A stretch of 64,000 bases of DNA, taken from positions 5,511,501-5,575,500 of the forward strand of contig OW121740.1 of assembly GCA_933228675.1 (NCBI GenBank), read 5' to 3'. The translations under genes were made by a program, and so were the position numbers. Shown here in pieces: positions 48,340 through 61,184 of this stretch. The stretch comes from Stomorhina lunata. Lineage: Eukaryota; Arthropoda; Insecta; Diptera; Rhiniidae. The notes beneath the pieces were generated by a model that was not told the origin of the DNA, did not search any database, and saw nothing but the letters and a program-made list of their open reading frames with translations. The number at the start of each line of letters is the position of its first letter. Within the stretch, counting starts at the first letter, position 1.

Positions 48340-50440
48340 GAAATTTTTCAAAAAAAATTCTTTTTGAAGAAAATTTGGAAAATTTCTTATTTTTATAGTC
48401 AATTTTTCAAAAAGTTATTTATTTTTATAAGAAATTTTTAAAAATTTCTTATTTTTATTGGGAATTTTTAAAAAATTTCTTATTTTTTAGGAAGTTTTTC
48501 AAAAGTTTTTTATTTTAAAGAAAATTTTTTAAAAATTTCTTATTTTATAGGAAATTCTTCAAAATTTTTTTAGGAAATTTTTCAAAAATTTCCTATTTTT
48601 TGAAAATTTTTCAAAAATTTTTTACTTTTATAGGAATTTTTTAAAAAATGTGTTATTTTTATAAAAATTCTTCAAAAAATTTATTTTTTATAAATATTTT
48701 TTTTTCAATTTCTTATTTTTATAGGAATTTTTTTAAAAATTTCTTAATTTTATAGGAAATTTTTCAAAAATTTTATATTTTTATAGGAAATTTTTCAAAA
48801 ATTTTATATTTTTATAGGAAAATTTTCAAAAATTGTATACTTTTATAGGAAATTTTTCACAAATTTCTTACTTTTATAGGAAATTTTTTTACAATTTTCT
48901 ATAGTAAATTTTTCAAAAATTTCTTATTTTTATAGTAAATTTTTTTAAAGTTTTTTATTTTTATAGGAAATTATTTAAATATTTCTTGTTTTTATAGAAA
49001 ATTTTTAAAAAATGTCTTATTTTGACAGAATTCTTTTTAAAAGATCTTAATTTTATAGGAAATTTTTAAAAAATTTTAATATTTTTATAGAAATTATCCA
49101 AAAATTTCTTACTCTTTAAGGAGATTTTTCAAAAATTTCATATTTTTATAGGACATTTTTCAAAAGTTTCTTATATTTATAGCAAATTAAAAAAGTTTTT
49201 TTTTCATACAAAATTTTTCAAAAATTTCTTATTTTTATAGGAATTTTTTAAAAAATTTCTTCTTTTTATAAGAAAATTTTCAAAAATTTCTTATTTTTAT
49301 AGGAAACTTTTCAAAAATGTTGTATTTTTATAGAATTTTTTTTTTTAATTTCATATTTTTATAGAAAATTATCCAGAAATATCGTACTCTAAAAGGAAAT
49401 TTTTCAAAAGTTTATTATTTTTAAGGAAATTTTTCAAAAATTCCTTTTTTTATATAAAATATTTCAAAAATTTCTTACTTTTATAAGAAAGTTTTCAAAA
49501 CTTTCTTATTTTCATGGAAAACTTTTCAAAAATGTTATAGTCTTATAGGAAATTTTACAAAATATGTCTCATTTTTAAAGGAAATTTTTCAAAAATCTGT
49601 TATTTTTATAGAAAATTTCTAAAAAAAAATTTTATTATTATAGGAAATATTTCAAAAATTTCCTATTTTTATAGCAATTTTTTTTTTTAATTTCTGTTAA
49701 TTTTTTTTTTTTCAAAAATTCCTTATTTTCATAGAAAATTTCTCAAAAATTTCTTATTATTTTAGAAATATTTTAAAATTTTCCTATTTTTATATTAATT
49801 TTTTTTTTTTTTAATTTCTGTTAATTTTTTAAAAAAATTTTATCTATTTAGGAAATTTTTCAAAATTTTTTTATTTTTATAGTAAAATTTTCACAAATTT
49901 CCTTAACTTTTTTATTTTTTCTTTTATTTTTTTTAATTTTTCAAAAATGGCTTAAAACTTAAATATTTTAAAATTTAAAGATTTTTTTAAGAAATTAAAA
50001 AAAAAGACTAAATTTTATAGGAGATTTTTTTACGTCTAATTTTGTTGATTTTTTTTAGAACATCTCTAATTTTTATAGAAAACAATTTTTATAATTTCTT
50101 ATTTTTATGGGAAATTTTGAAGAAAATTCTTTGTTATTATTTATAGGAAACATTCAAAAATGTCTTAATTTTGTTGTGATGATTTTTAAAAATTTTAAAT
50201 TTCAACGAAACTTTAATTCATATACATTTATTTTTTGATAACAAAATTTTTAACGAAATTCCTTTGTTATAACCAAGTTTTTTTTCCTCATCTTTATAGA
50301 AAATTTTTTTACAAATTTCTTATTATTATTAAAAAAAATTAGAAATTTTTAACATTTTTATAGGAATATTTCCAAATTTTCTTTATTGAATTTTTCTTAA
50401 ATTTTTATATTTCTTATTTTAAGATTAAATTTTATGAAAA
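48340..50440 (+). repeat. A/T-tract tandem array I (about 31-bp unit)
   Basis: The unit is TTTCTTATTTTTATAGGAAA followed by TTTTTCAAAAA, the reverse complement of array H. It is heterogeneous, with spacing drift and homopolymer T runs. The last 400 bp are strongly degraded. Confidence 0.93.
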
Positions 50441-51409
50441 ATATTAGTGATTAAAGTTACAAAATTTTACCATATAAACATTTAAATTTCTTATTTGTTT
50501 TATTTTTTCTTCCTAAGAATTAAATTTTCTTAAACGTTTTTATTTTTTTGTGCCAACAGCCATAAATAACCTTGATAAAAACAACAGGAAAAGTCTTCAA
50601 AGTCATTTTCTTCCATTCTTCTTTTCATAAAATATTTTTTTGGTTTGAAAAAGCTTAAATTGTTTTTCTTTTATAAAAGTACAAGAGGTTTAAAAGCCGC
50701 CAGCATTTGGCCACCTTTTGCTTGTTTAGCGTTGGCTCACAGTTTCAATGACTTCTGAGGATTACAAAGGAAATAAAAAAAACACATGATTTTCTTAAAT
50801 TTTTTTTTTCGTTTTAACAGTTATATTTTATTTTTAAAAGAAAGTACAAGACATTTAAATATAAGAAACATAAAGCAAAGGCCATTAAATTCCGAAAATA
50901 CTTTCATACTTTTGCACTTCTTCATTCGAAATCCAAAACATGAGGTAATAATTTAAAGATTATTTTTAAATTGCCTTTTATTGTCTATTCATGCCTGAGA
51001 TAAAAATGTATTTTAAAAGAATAAATTTAAACAGATGATGCGCCTTAAGTTCCTCTAAAGGATAACAAAAAAAGAAAGTGCAGTTAAAGAAAAAGGCAAA
51101 AGTACCAACACATGTTTAAAGTACTCTGGGGTATTTTCTTAAGCAATTTCCTTTACAATCTGACGAACTCATTGCTTATACACCAAATGAATGAATTTAA
51201 TGCATGATAAATTTTATTCTTTTAAAATTAATTCCTTTTAATTCCAAATTAAGGCAGAATCAGGATAAAGTCAAGGAATTTGGTACTTTTAATGACTCTT
51301 TACTTATTTAAATACTTTTTATTTAAAATAATGACCCACATAAATCAAGAACCCAAAATATTTTAAACGGTTTTGTAACTTACCTTATTTTTAAATTTTC
51401 AAATTAAAT
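50441..51409. other. AT-rich gap between arrays I and J
   Basis: No gene or organised repeat is seen. Confidence 0.55.
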
Positions 51410-54290
51410 TTGTAAAAATATACAATTTCCCAAAAATTTCTTATATTTATAAGAAATTTTTCAAAAATTTCTTGTTTTTAGAGAAATTTTTTTAAAAAAT
51501 TCATATTTTTATAGGAAATTTTTGAAAAATTTCTTATTTCTATAAAATATTTTTTCAAAAATTTCTTATTTTTTTAGAAATTTTTCAAAGAAATTTATAT
51601 TATAAGAAATTTTTCAAAAAATTCTTATTTTTATAGGAAATTTGTCAAAAATTTCTTATTTTTATAGGAAATTTATCAAAAATTTTTTATTTTTATAGAA
51701 AATTTTTCAAAAGTTTCTTACTTTTATAGGAAATTTTTTAAAAATTTATTATTTTTATAGACAATTATTTAACAATTTCTTATGTTTATAAGAAAATTTA
51801 CTACAATTTTTTTTATAGGAAATTTTTCAAACATTTCTTGCTTTTATAAGAAATTTTTGAGATTGTTTATATTTTTATAGGAAATTTTTTAAAAACTTTT
51901 TATTTTAAAAAAGAAATTATAGAAGAATAATTTCTTATTTTTATAGGAAATTTTTAAAAAAATTGTTTTTTTGTAAGGAAAATTTTCAAAAATTTCTTAT
52001 TTTTAAAGAAAATTTTTAAAAAATTTCTTAATTTTTAAAGAAATTTCTAAAAAATTTCATATTTTTATAGGAACATTTTCAAAAAATTCATATTTTTATA
52101 GTAAATATTTCAAAAATTTCTTATTTTTATAGAAATTTTTCAAAATTTTCTTGTTTTTATAGGAAATTTTTCTATATTTATTTTAATACAAAAAATTATT
52201 AAATTTCTTATTTTTAGGATTTTTTTTTTTATAGGAAATTTTTGAAAATTTTCATATTTTCATATGACATTTTTCAGAAATTTCTTATTTTTATAGGAAA
52301 TTTTTCAAAAAATTCATATTTTTTTAGGAAATATTTCAAAATTTTCCTATTTTTTTTTTTTTTTTGAAACATTTTAAAAATTTCTTATTTGTTAGGACAT
52401 TTTTCAACAAATTCTCATTTTAGGATCTTTTTTTAATTTCTTGTTTTTAGGATTTTCTTTTTTTTAATATCTTGGAAATTTTTCAAAAATTTCTTATTTT
52501 TATATTAAATTTTTTCAAAAATTTCTCATTTTTATTGGAATTTTTTTTCAAAAATTTCATATGTTTATAACAATTTTTTTTTAAATCTTTCATAAGAAAC
52601 TTTTTAAAAATTTCTTATTTTCCAAAATTTTTTATATTTTTATAATAAATTTTTCAAAAGTTTCTTATTTTTATAGGAAATTTAAAAAAAAATTTACAAA
52701 AATATCTTTTTTATATAGGAAATTATTAAAAATTTCTTATATGTATATAAAATTTTTTAGAAATCTCTTAACTCTATAGGAAATTTTTTAAAAATTTAAA
52801 AATTTTTTTAAAATATTCTTATGTTCATGTTTCCAAAATTTCTTATTTTTATAGAAAATTTTTTAAAATATTCTTATGTTCATGTTTCCAAAATTTCTTA
52901 TTATTATAGGAAATTTTTGAAAAGATGTCTTATTTTGATAGGAATTTTTTAAAAAAAAATTTTACAAAAATATCTTTTTATCTCAAAAATTTCTTAATTT
53001 TATATAAAATTTTTCAAAAATTTCTTATTTTTATTGGAAATTTTTAAAAAAATTTTACAAAAATATCTTTTTTACACTCAGAAAAAAGACATGTACTAAA
53101 TTTGAGGAAAAGTAATTCCTTGAAAATAGTAAAAAAATTATATATAGGAAATTTTTCACAAATTTCTTAATTCTATAGAAAATTTTTTAAAAATTTCTTA
53201 TCTTTATAGAAAATTTTTAAACAAATTTTACAAAAAATTATTTTTTTTATACAGGAAATTTTTTAAAAATTCCTTATTTGTATATGAAATTTTTCAAAAA
53301 TTTCCTAATTCTATAAGAAATTTTTTAAAAATTTCTTATATTCATAGGAAAATTTTCCAAAATTTAGTATTGATAGGAAATTTCTTAAAAATTTCTTATT
53401 TTTATAGAAGGTTTTTCAAAAATTTCTTAATTCTATAAGAAATTTCTTTTTTTTATAGAAAATTTTTTTAAAATTTCTTATTTTTATAGAAAATTTTTTA
53501 AAATTTCTTATGTTTATAGGAAAATTTTAAAAATTTTTTAGGAAATTTTTCTAAAATTTCTTAATTCTATAGGAAGTTTTTTTTAAAATTTTTTATTTTT
53601 ATAAGAAAAGTTTCCAAAATTCCTTATTTTTATAGGAAATTTTTCCAAAATTTCTTATTTTTATAGGAATTTTTTTACAAATTTCTTATTTGTATAGGAA
53701 ATTTTTTAAAAATTTCTTATTTTTTTAGAAATTTTTCAAAGAAATTTATATTATAAGAAATTTTTCAAAAAATTCTTATTTTTATAGGAAATATGTCAAA
53801 AATTTCTTGTTTTTATAGGAAATTTATCAAAAATTTTTTTATTTTTATAGAAAATTTTTCAAAAGTTCCTTACTTTTATAGGAAATTTTTTAAAAATGTA
53901 TTATTTATTTTATTTATTTTTATTTATATTTTTATAGAAAATTTTTTAAAATTTCTTATGTTTATAGGAAAATTTTAAAAATTTTTTAGGAAATTTTTCT
54001 AAAATTTCTTAATTCTATAGGAAGTTTTTTTAAAAATTTCTTATTTTTATAAGAAAAGTTTCCAAAATTCCTTATTTTTATAGGAAATTTTTCCAAAATT
54101 TCTTATTTTTATAGGAATTTTTTTACAAATTTCTTATTTGTATAGGAAATTTTTTAAAAATTTCTTATTTTTACAGCAAATTTTTAAAAAATTTCTTATT
54201 TTCATAGGAAATTTTTAAAAAATTTCTTGTTTTTATAGGAAACTTTTCAATATTTTTTTAATTTTATAGAAAATTTTTGATTCTTTTTGA
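51410..54290 (+). repeat. A/T-tract tandem array J (about 31-bp unit)
   Basis: Same unit and orientation as array I. A block of about 200 bp near 51550-51760 (with AAAGAAATTTATATTATAAG) recurs near 53705-53905. A second block (53480-53735) recurs 448 bp later (AGGAAG at 53571 and 54019). A non-array segment at 53072-53140 begins ACACTCAGAAAAAAGACATG. Confidence 0.93.
53072..53140. other. Non-array insert within array J
   Basis: ACACTCAGAAAAAAGACATG, then TACTAAATTTGAGGAAAAGT and AATTCCTTGAAAATAG, interrupts the 31-bp repeat. It is not explained by the unit. It may be a short insertion or the remnant of pre-array sequence. Confidence 0.5.
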
Positions 54291-55277
54291 ATTAAGTTGT
54301 ATTTTTTAAGGACATTATATTAACTTTACATTACAGTAAGCAGAAAAACTGCTGTGGTGTGCAAAAGCAGCAACATTTTTCATGAATTTCTATGACATTG
54401 GCCGCCAAAACTAATCGTAATCAAGTGTATAATAAAGTGGAAATACAAGTGCTTTAATCAAATACCAAATAAAACTCAGCGAATATCCGGCAATGGAATA
54501 ATACAATAAATTAGAAAAATAAAGAAAAACTCGACGAACAAAACTGCTCGATTTGAAAAACAATAATTTGACCTTGTTCCTAAAAAAGAAATACAAGACT
54601 CTTGACCATGTTGGTTGAAAAATTTCATTTTGAAGGCTATTTATTTTACTGAAGGCTAACAAGGTAAATAATAAAATAAACATTAAATGAGATCCTTAAC
54701 TATCTTCGTCTGACAAATTTCTTTTGAAAAATAGCTAAAGAAAATTGTTAAAATCCGCATTTAAATAAAATTATACAGAAAAGACATCTTTGTTAGTCTT
54801 TATTTTACTGAAATATCCTCAGGAAATTCATCTTAACAGTAAGACCCCAATAGCCACCAGAATGTCCAATTAAAATTATTAAAGGATTTCTTTGTATTAC
54901 CTCAGCATATCGATGACTTAATTAATACTTCATCATTTTACTGTTACTTACATCATATAATATTGAATTATTCCCATAATTACATTGTTCTTTCTTCTTT
55001 ATACCCATCATCAAACTCATTAATTTCTTTGTTCTTAAAGAAATCTACTGCTTTCAAACCGCAAAAAACGCAGCTTAATTTCATTGTTATACGAATATTT
55101 GAGTGAACAAGAGAATAATTCCGTCAGTTATTGACAAGTAGATAAATTCACATGAAGACTTTGACAAGACACATCTCGTCACTGAAAATGCCTAAGGATG
55201 TAAAAACCAAAAATTATAAAATGGTTTTTGATTGGTTATGCGAGAATAATGTTACATAATTTGTGAAATAGCCCGAT
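54291..55277. other. AT-rich non-coding gap
   Basis: No gene is recognised. The 90-codon minus frame at 54411-54683 is hydrophobic with no known motif. Confidence 0.5.
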
Positions 55278-57065
55278 ACAAAAATTTTTCTATAGAAAAC
55301 TTTTCGATAAAAAAAATTTTTCTATAGAAAAATTTTCGATCAAAAAATTTTTCTTTAGAAAAATTTTCGATAAAACAATTTTTCTATAGAAAAATTTTCG
55401 ATAAAAAAATTTTTCTTTAGAAAAATTTTCGATAAAACAATTTTTCTATAGAAAATTTTTCGATAAAAAATTTGCTCTATAGAAAATTTTTCGATAAAAA
55501 ATTTGTTCTATAGAAAAATTTCCAATAAAAAAATTTTTCTATAGAAAAATTTTCAATAAAAAAATTTTTCTATAGAAAAATTTTCAATAAAAAAATTTTT
55601 CTATAGAAAAATTTTCAATAAAAAAATTTTTCTATAGAAAAATTTTCAATAAAAAAATTTTTCTATAGAAAAATTTTCAATAAAAAAATTTTTCTATAGA
55701 AAAATTTTCAATAAAAAAATTTTTCTATAGAAAAATTTTCAATAAAAAAAAAATTCTATAGAAAAATTTTCAATAAAAAAATTTTTCTATAGAAAAATTT
55801 TCAATAAAAAAATTTTTCTATAGAAAAATTTTAATAAAAAATTATATATTATAGAAAAATTTTCGATCAAAAAATTTTTCTTTAGAAAAATTTTCGATAA
55901 AACAATTTTTCTATAGAAAAATTTTCGATAAAAAAATTTTTCTTTAGAAAAATTTTCGATAAAAAAATTTTTCTTTAGAAAAATTTTCGATAAAACTATT
56001 TTTTTATAGAAAATTTTTCGATAAAAAATTTGCTCTATAGAAAATTTTTCGATAAAAAATTTATTCTATAGAAAAATTTCCAATAAAAAAATTTTTCTAT
56101 AGAAAAATTTTCAATAAAAAAATTTTTCTATAGAAAAATTTTCAATAAAAAGATGTTTCTATAGAAAAATTTTCAATAAAAAAATTTTTCTATAGAAAAA
56201 TTTTGAATAAAAAAAAAATTCTATAGAAAAATTTTCAATAAAAAAATTTTTATATAGATAAATTTTCAATAAAAAAATTTTTCTATAGAAAAATTTTAAT
56301 AAAAAATTTTTTCTATAGAAAAATTTTCAACAAACAAATTTTTCTATAGAAAAATTTTCAATAAAAAAATTTTTCTATAGAAAAATTTTCAATAAAAAAA
56401 TTTTCAATAAAAAATTTTTCTATAGAAAAATTTTCAATAAAAAAATTTTCCTATAGAAAAATTTTAATAAAAATTTTTTTCTATAGAAAAATTTTCTACA
56501 AACAAATTTTTCTATAGAAAAATTTTCAATAAAAAATTTTTTCTATAGAAAAATTTTCAATAAAAAAATTTTCTACAGAAAAATTTTCAATAAAAAAATT
56601 TTTCTATAGAAAAATTTTCAATAAAAAATTTTTTTTATAGAAAAATTTTCAATAAAAAAATTTTTCTATAGAAAAATTTTCAATAAAAAAAATTTTCTAT
56701 AGAAAAATTTTCAATAAAAAAATTTTTCTATAGAAAAATTTTCAATAAAAAAATTTTTCTATAGAAAAATTTTCAATAAAAAAATTTTTCTATAGAAAAA
56801 TTTTCAATAAAAAAATTTTTCTATAGAAAAATTTTCAATAAAAAAATTTTTCTATAGAAAAATTTTCAATAAAAAAATTTTTCTATAGAAAAATTTTCAA
56901 TAAAAAAATTTTTCTATAGAAAAATTTTCAATAAAAAAATTTTTCTATAGAAAAATTTTCAATAAAAAAATTTTTCTATAGAAAAATTTTCAATAAAAAA
57001 ATTTTTCTATAGAAAAATTTTCAATAAAAACATTTTTCTATAGAAAAATTTTCAATAAAAAATTT
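55278..57065 (+). repeat. 31-bp palindromic-core array K, about 57 units
   Basis: The unit is TTTTTCTATAGAAAAATTTT followed by CAATAAAAAAA, 31 bp. The right part (about 56.69-57.06 kb) is almost perfectly uniform. Left-hand variants with CGATAAAA and CTTTAG recur after exactly 527 bp, which is 17 units (CGATCAAAAAATTTTTCTTT at 55337 and 55864). The unit is close to that of array A at 8-9.3 kb. Confidence 0.96.
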
Positions 57066-58689
57066 ATAAATTTATTTAATTTAATTATAGAAACTATTTG
57101 TTTTTTAAATAATGCTTCTAGTAGAAGATAAACGAATCAATGTTATCGAGCATTAAAATATAAAAACTAATTCTTCATATGTTAAGTGAATAAATTCTAC
57201 TCTGCCTTAAGTTTCCTAAATATACAAAAACTTTCTAGGATTTTGTCTATATAATATTTTTTTATTAAAAATCATCCTTAGAGAATTTTATTTCACAAAA
57301 ATATGATAAGCATTTCTCCTCTAGAAATTGTTTAATAACTTTCCCTTAAACTAAAACAAAAAACTAAGTTACTAAATATTTCTTTACCCACCTGTTTTGT
57401 TCTAAGAATTTTAAAATATTTTATTTAATTTTTTTCCGCTCTAAACACATGACACAAATTGTTAAGGTTTTTCTATGTTTTAGTTTTTCTGCAACAAATG
57501 GTTTCAAAAGTTCTTGAAAAAAATATAAACTTTTTCAATTTAATATTTCAACACTAACAAAAAATACAAAAAAAAAACAAAGTTAAAGCCTCAATTGGTG
57601 CTAGTGGCCAACAGCAGCAACAAAACCAAATTGTTATTTGTTTTGACTTCCTGTTTCCACCAACAAACTACAGCTACCAAACAAACTACAATACACTCAC
57701 ACTAAAGCAAAACCATGCCATAGCCATTTCTGCTACCAAATACAAATGTAAAGCAACTGTAATTGTTATTTTTGTTTTGTTTTATTTTATTATACTTTAT
57801 TCCAAGTATTTTCAGATTTTTCTACTAACCTCGTTGAGAGCACTGTTTCAGTCATGGTTGATTTGTATTTTGTTTTGGTGGATAGGTATAACGTGATCTA
57901 CATATTCTCAAACTTTCAAAGTTATGACCTCAAACCAATGACCAACCTTTACAGATGCACTACGCCAACATCATCATCATCATGATACATCAATTGAATG
58001 GTTATTGCGAATTGTTTTTGTTCGACCACGTGACATGGCCAAATGTACAATGAATGTCAAGTATCGTCAGAACCAACAATTAGCCAGGCTTATCAATTAA
58101 CTACGTAGTTTGAAGTCCATGCATTGTATATGTATACACAAATGTTACAAAATTCACTTGCATGACCTCAACTACAAACAGATTTCTACATAAATCCAGT
58201 GCAAATGTTTAAATAGAATTTACCAAATACACTCGAAAGTAGAAAACCAAATACACACAAAGAAAGAGTAAGAGTAAGCGAAATCCATTTGTTTAAAAAC
58301 TTCTATTCAATAAAAATGGAATGTAATTTTTAAATAGCTGCACTATGGGCCTATGGTGGTTTAACTATTCATGGAATAAAAAAGAAATAATGATTTTTTT
58401 GTCAAATTAAAAATTGCCTATAAATTGTATAAAGTTTATGTATACACGAACTAGGTTTTATTATTTGGAAAGGGTATAGTAGAGAGGTGAAAGGTAGTGA
58501 AAAAAGTAATAAAGCTTTTTATATCATTTAACACTGTAATTGCATGTCTCTTTTTGTTTAAGCTTTTTGTTCTTAAGTCAATTTTATTGATTTGACATCG
58601 ACAGCTTGTTGTTGCTATGGGCTTACCAAGGATGATAATAATTTTAAAAGAAATATTATAATTTCAGAAATTCTAGTTAAAATTAGAAT
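57066..58689. other. Relatively complex non-coding segment
   Basis: Less repetitive than the rest of the window. It contains CAACAGCAGCAACAAAACCA (57609-57628) and a short (ATC)n tract near 57968-57984. No open frame is worth calling. Confidence 0.5.
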
Positions 58690-60670
58690 TTTCGATGAAA
58701 AATCTTTAAAAATGTAAAATAGTTGATATTTTCTTATTCGAGATATAAAATTTTTTCTATATAAATCTGTTCAATATAAAAATGTATCTTTAAAAAATTT
58801 TTCAATATAAAAATTTTTCTATAGAAAATTTTTTAATACAAAAATTTTTTTATATAAATTTTATCGAAAAAAAATTCTAGAAAAATTTCTTTAGAAAATT
58901 TTTGATATAAGAATTTTTCTATATTTTATGTCGAAAAATTTTTATATTGAAAATATAAAAATTTTTCGACATAAAATTTTTTCAATAAAATGTTTTACTG
59001 TAGTGTATTGCACTAAGATACCAATTCACTATAATTATTTATTATTGTAAATCTTTGTTGAAAAATATATAAAACATTTTTCGATATAAAATTTTTTCTA
59101 TATAAAATTGTTCAACATAAAAACTTTTCTTTAGAATATTTTTTGATATAAAAATTTGTCGTCAGAAAATTTTTTAATATACAATTTTTCAATACATAAA
59201 TTTTTCTATAGAAAATTTTTCTATAGAAAATTTTTTGAAAGAAATTAATTTTTAAGGAAATTAATTTTTAGTTGAACCAAGAATTTATGTTAAATAAATA
59301 TAATATATAAATTTTATCGAAGAAAAAATTTTGAAAATTTCTACAGAAAATTTTTGATATATAAATTTTTCTATAGAAAATTTTTCAATGTAAAAATTTT
59401 CTTAGAAAATTTTTCAATATAAAAATTTTTCGACATAAAAATTTTTTTAGAAAATTTTTTTTTATAAAAATATTTTCAATGTAAAAATTTTCCTAGAGAA
59501 TATGTTTCGATATAAAAATGTTTCTATACTAATTCTTCAATAAAAAATTTTTCTATATAAAATTTATCGATAGAAATTTTTTTTGGGATATACAAATTTG
59601 TCTATAACTTTTTTTTTATTTTTCTATAGAAAATATTTCGTTATAAAATTTTTCCATAGAAAATATTTTTTTCATAAAAATTTTTCAATATAAAAATTTT
59701 TGTATAAAAAATTTTTCAACATAAAAACTTATCGATAAAGAAATTTTTCTATAGAAAATTTTTCGATATAAAAATTATTCTATAGAAAAATTCTCGATAT
59801 GATAATTCTTTTCTAGGAAATTTTTCAATATACAATTTTTTTTATAGAAAATGTTTCGATATAAAAATTTTTCAATAGAAACTTTTTGAACAGAACATTT
59901 TTGAATATAAAACTTTTGTAGAAAATTTTTCAATATCAATTTTATTATATAAAAAATTTTTCGATATAAAAATTTTTCTATAGAAAATTGTTTATTTTTT
60001 TATAAAAATATATAAAGTTTATTCTTTAGAAAATTTTTCAATATAAAAAAATTCCTTACAGGAACTTTTTCAATTTTAAAATTTTTCCGTAGAAAATTTT
60101 TTAATATGAAACTTTTATAGAAAACTTTATTTTTCTATAGAAAATTTTTCGAAAAAATTTTTTCTATAGAAAATTTTTCGATATAAAAATCTTTCTATAA
60201 AAAATATTTCGATTTAATAATTTTTCTATAAAAAATTTTTTGATTTAATAATTTTTCTATAGAAAATTTTTCGATTTAAAAATTTGTCTATAGAAAATTT
60301 TTCATTTTTTTTTTTTTTTATTTTTCTATAGAAAATTTTTCGATTTAAAAATTTTTCTATAGAAAAGTTTTAGATATAAAGATTTTTCTATAGAAAATTT
60401 TTGTATATAAAAGTATAACTATAGAAAAATTTTAATGTTGAAAAATTTTCCATAGAAATTTTTTCGATATAAAAATTGTTATAATTAAAACTTTTCGATA
60501 TAAAATGTTTTTTATAAAAAATTTTTCAACACAAACATTTTTCTATAGAAAATTTTTCAATATAAAAATTTTTCCATTAAAATTTTTCAATAGAAAATTT
60601 TTGGTTATACAAATTTTTCTACAAAAAAATGTTTGATATAAAAATTTTTCGATATAAAAATTTTTCTGTT
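58690..60670 (+). repeat. A/T-tract tandem array L (about 31-bp unit, heterogeneous)
   Basis: The unit is TTTTTCTATAGAAAATTTTT followed by CGATATAAAAA, with CAATATAAA and CGATTTAAA variants. A unique interruption lies at about 58990-59070. An inverted repeat with 26-bp arms occurs at 58923-58977. Confidence 0.93.
58923..58977. repeat. Inverted repeat with 26-bp arms, 3-nt loop
   Basis: ATTTTATGTCGAAAAATTTT.. (58923-58948) and its exact reverse complement (58952-58977) flank GAA-type loop sequence. It arises where array L locally switches orientation. Confidence 0.9.
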
Positions 60671-61184
60671 ACAAATTATGATGATATTCAATTTTAGGCC
60701 CTTATCTCCAAATCATTAAAATGTAACGTACAACGCAGTTTTCAATTAAAAGTTTTGCTATTTTTATATATCTCACGATATAGCATAATTTTTATTGTAA
60801 AATTTAAAAAAAATTATTGTAAAAATCTGTAAGCTTTAAGTTTTAATATGAGTCATTTTTTAGTTTCTAGTATTAACAGTTTTTAAGTTATCTTTGTTTA
60901 AAAATTTCATAAAATAATTAATATTAATCATACGCCTAGTATGGAGTTTTCACTAAAATTGCTGTTACTTAAAAAGTATTAAAGATTTTTTAAATATTGA
61001 AAATGATTTAAACAGTTTGTAATAAGCTCTCTAGACTATTTTTGAAAAAATACATTTTTATATATACAGATACGTAAAAAAACAAAAGAAATTAAGTTTA
61101 TGAAAAAAATCAAACATTTGTGCTTTTATGCAACTTTACAACAAGTTAATAACTAACAAATACTCTGATAATGAATTACATTTT
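60671..61184. other. AT-rich non-coding gap
   Basis: It contains the dispersed motif TTAATATTAATCATACG (60917-60933). No gene is seen. Confidence 0.55.

Noticed and set aside
10975..60670. CRISPR array, because short palindromic repeats are regularly spaced
   Set aside because: There are no unique spacers: the spacer is the same within an array. There are no cas genes and the window is eukaryotic.
7974..60670. MEF2 or SRF (CArG) sites in the TATAG core
   Set aside because: CTATAG lacks the CTA(A/T)4TAG spacing of MEF2, and the core lacks the CC and GG ends of a CArG box.
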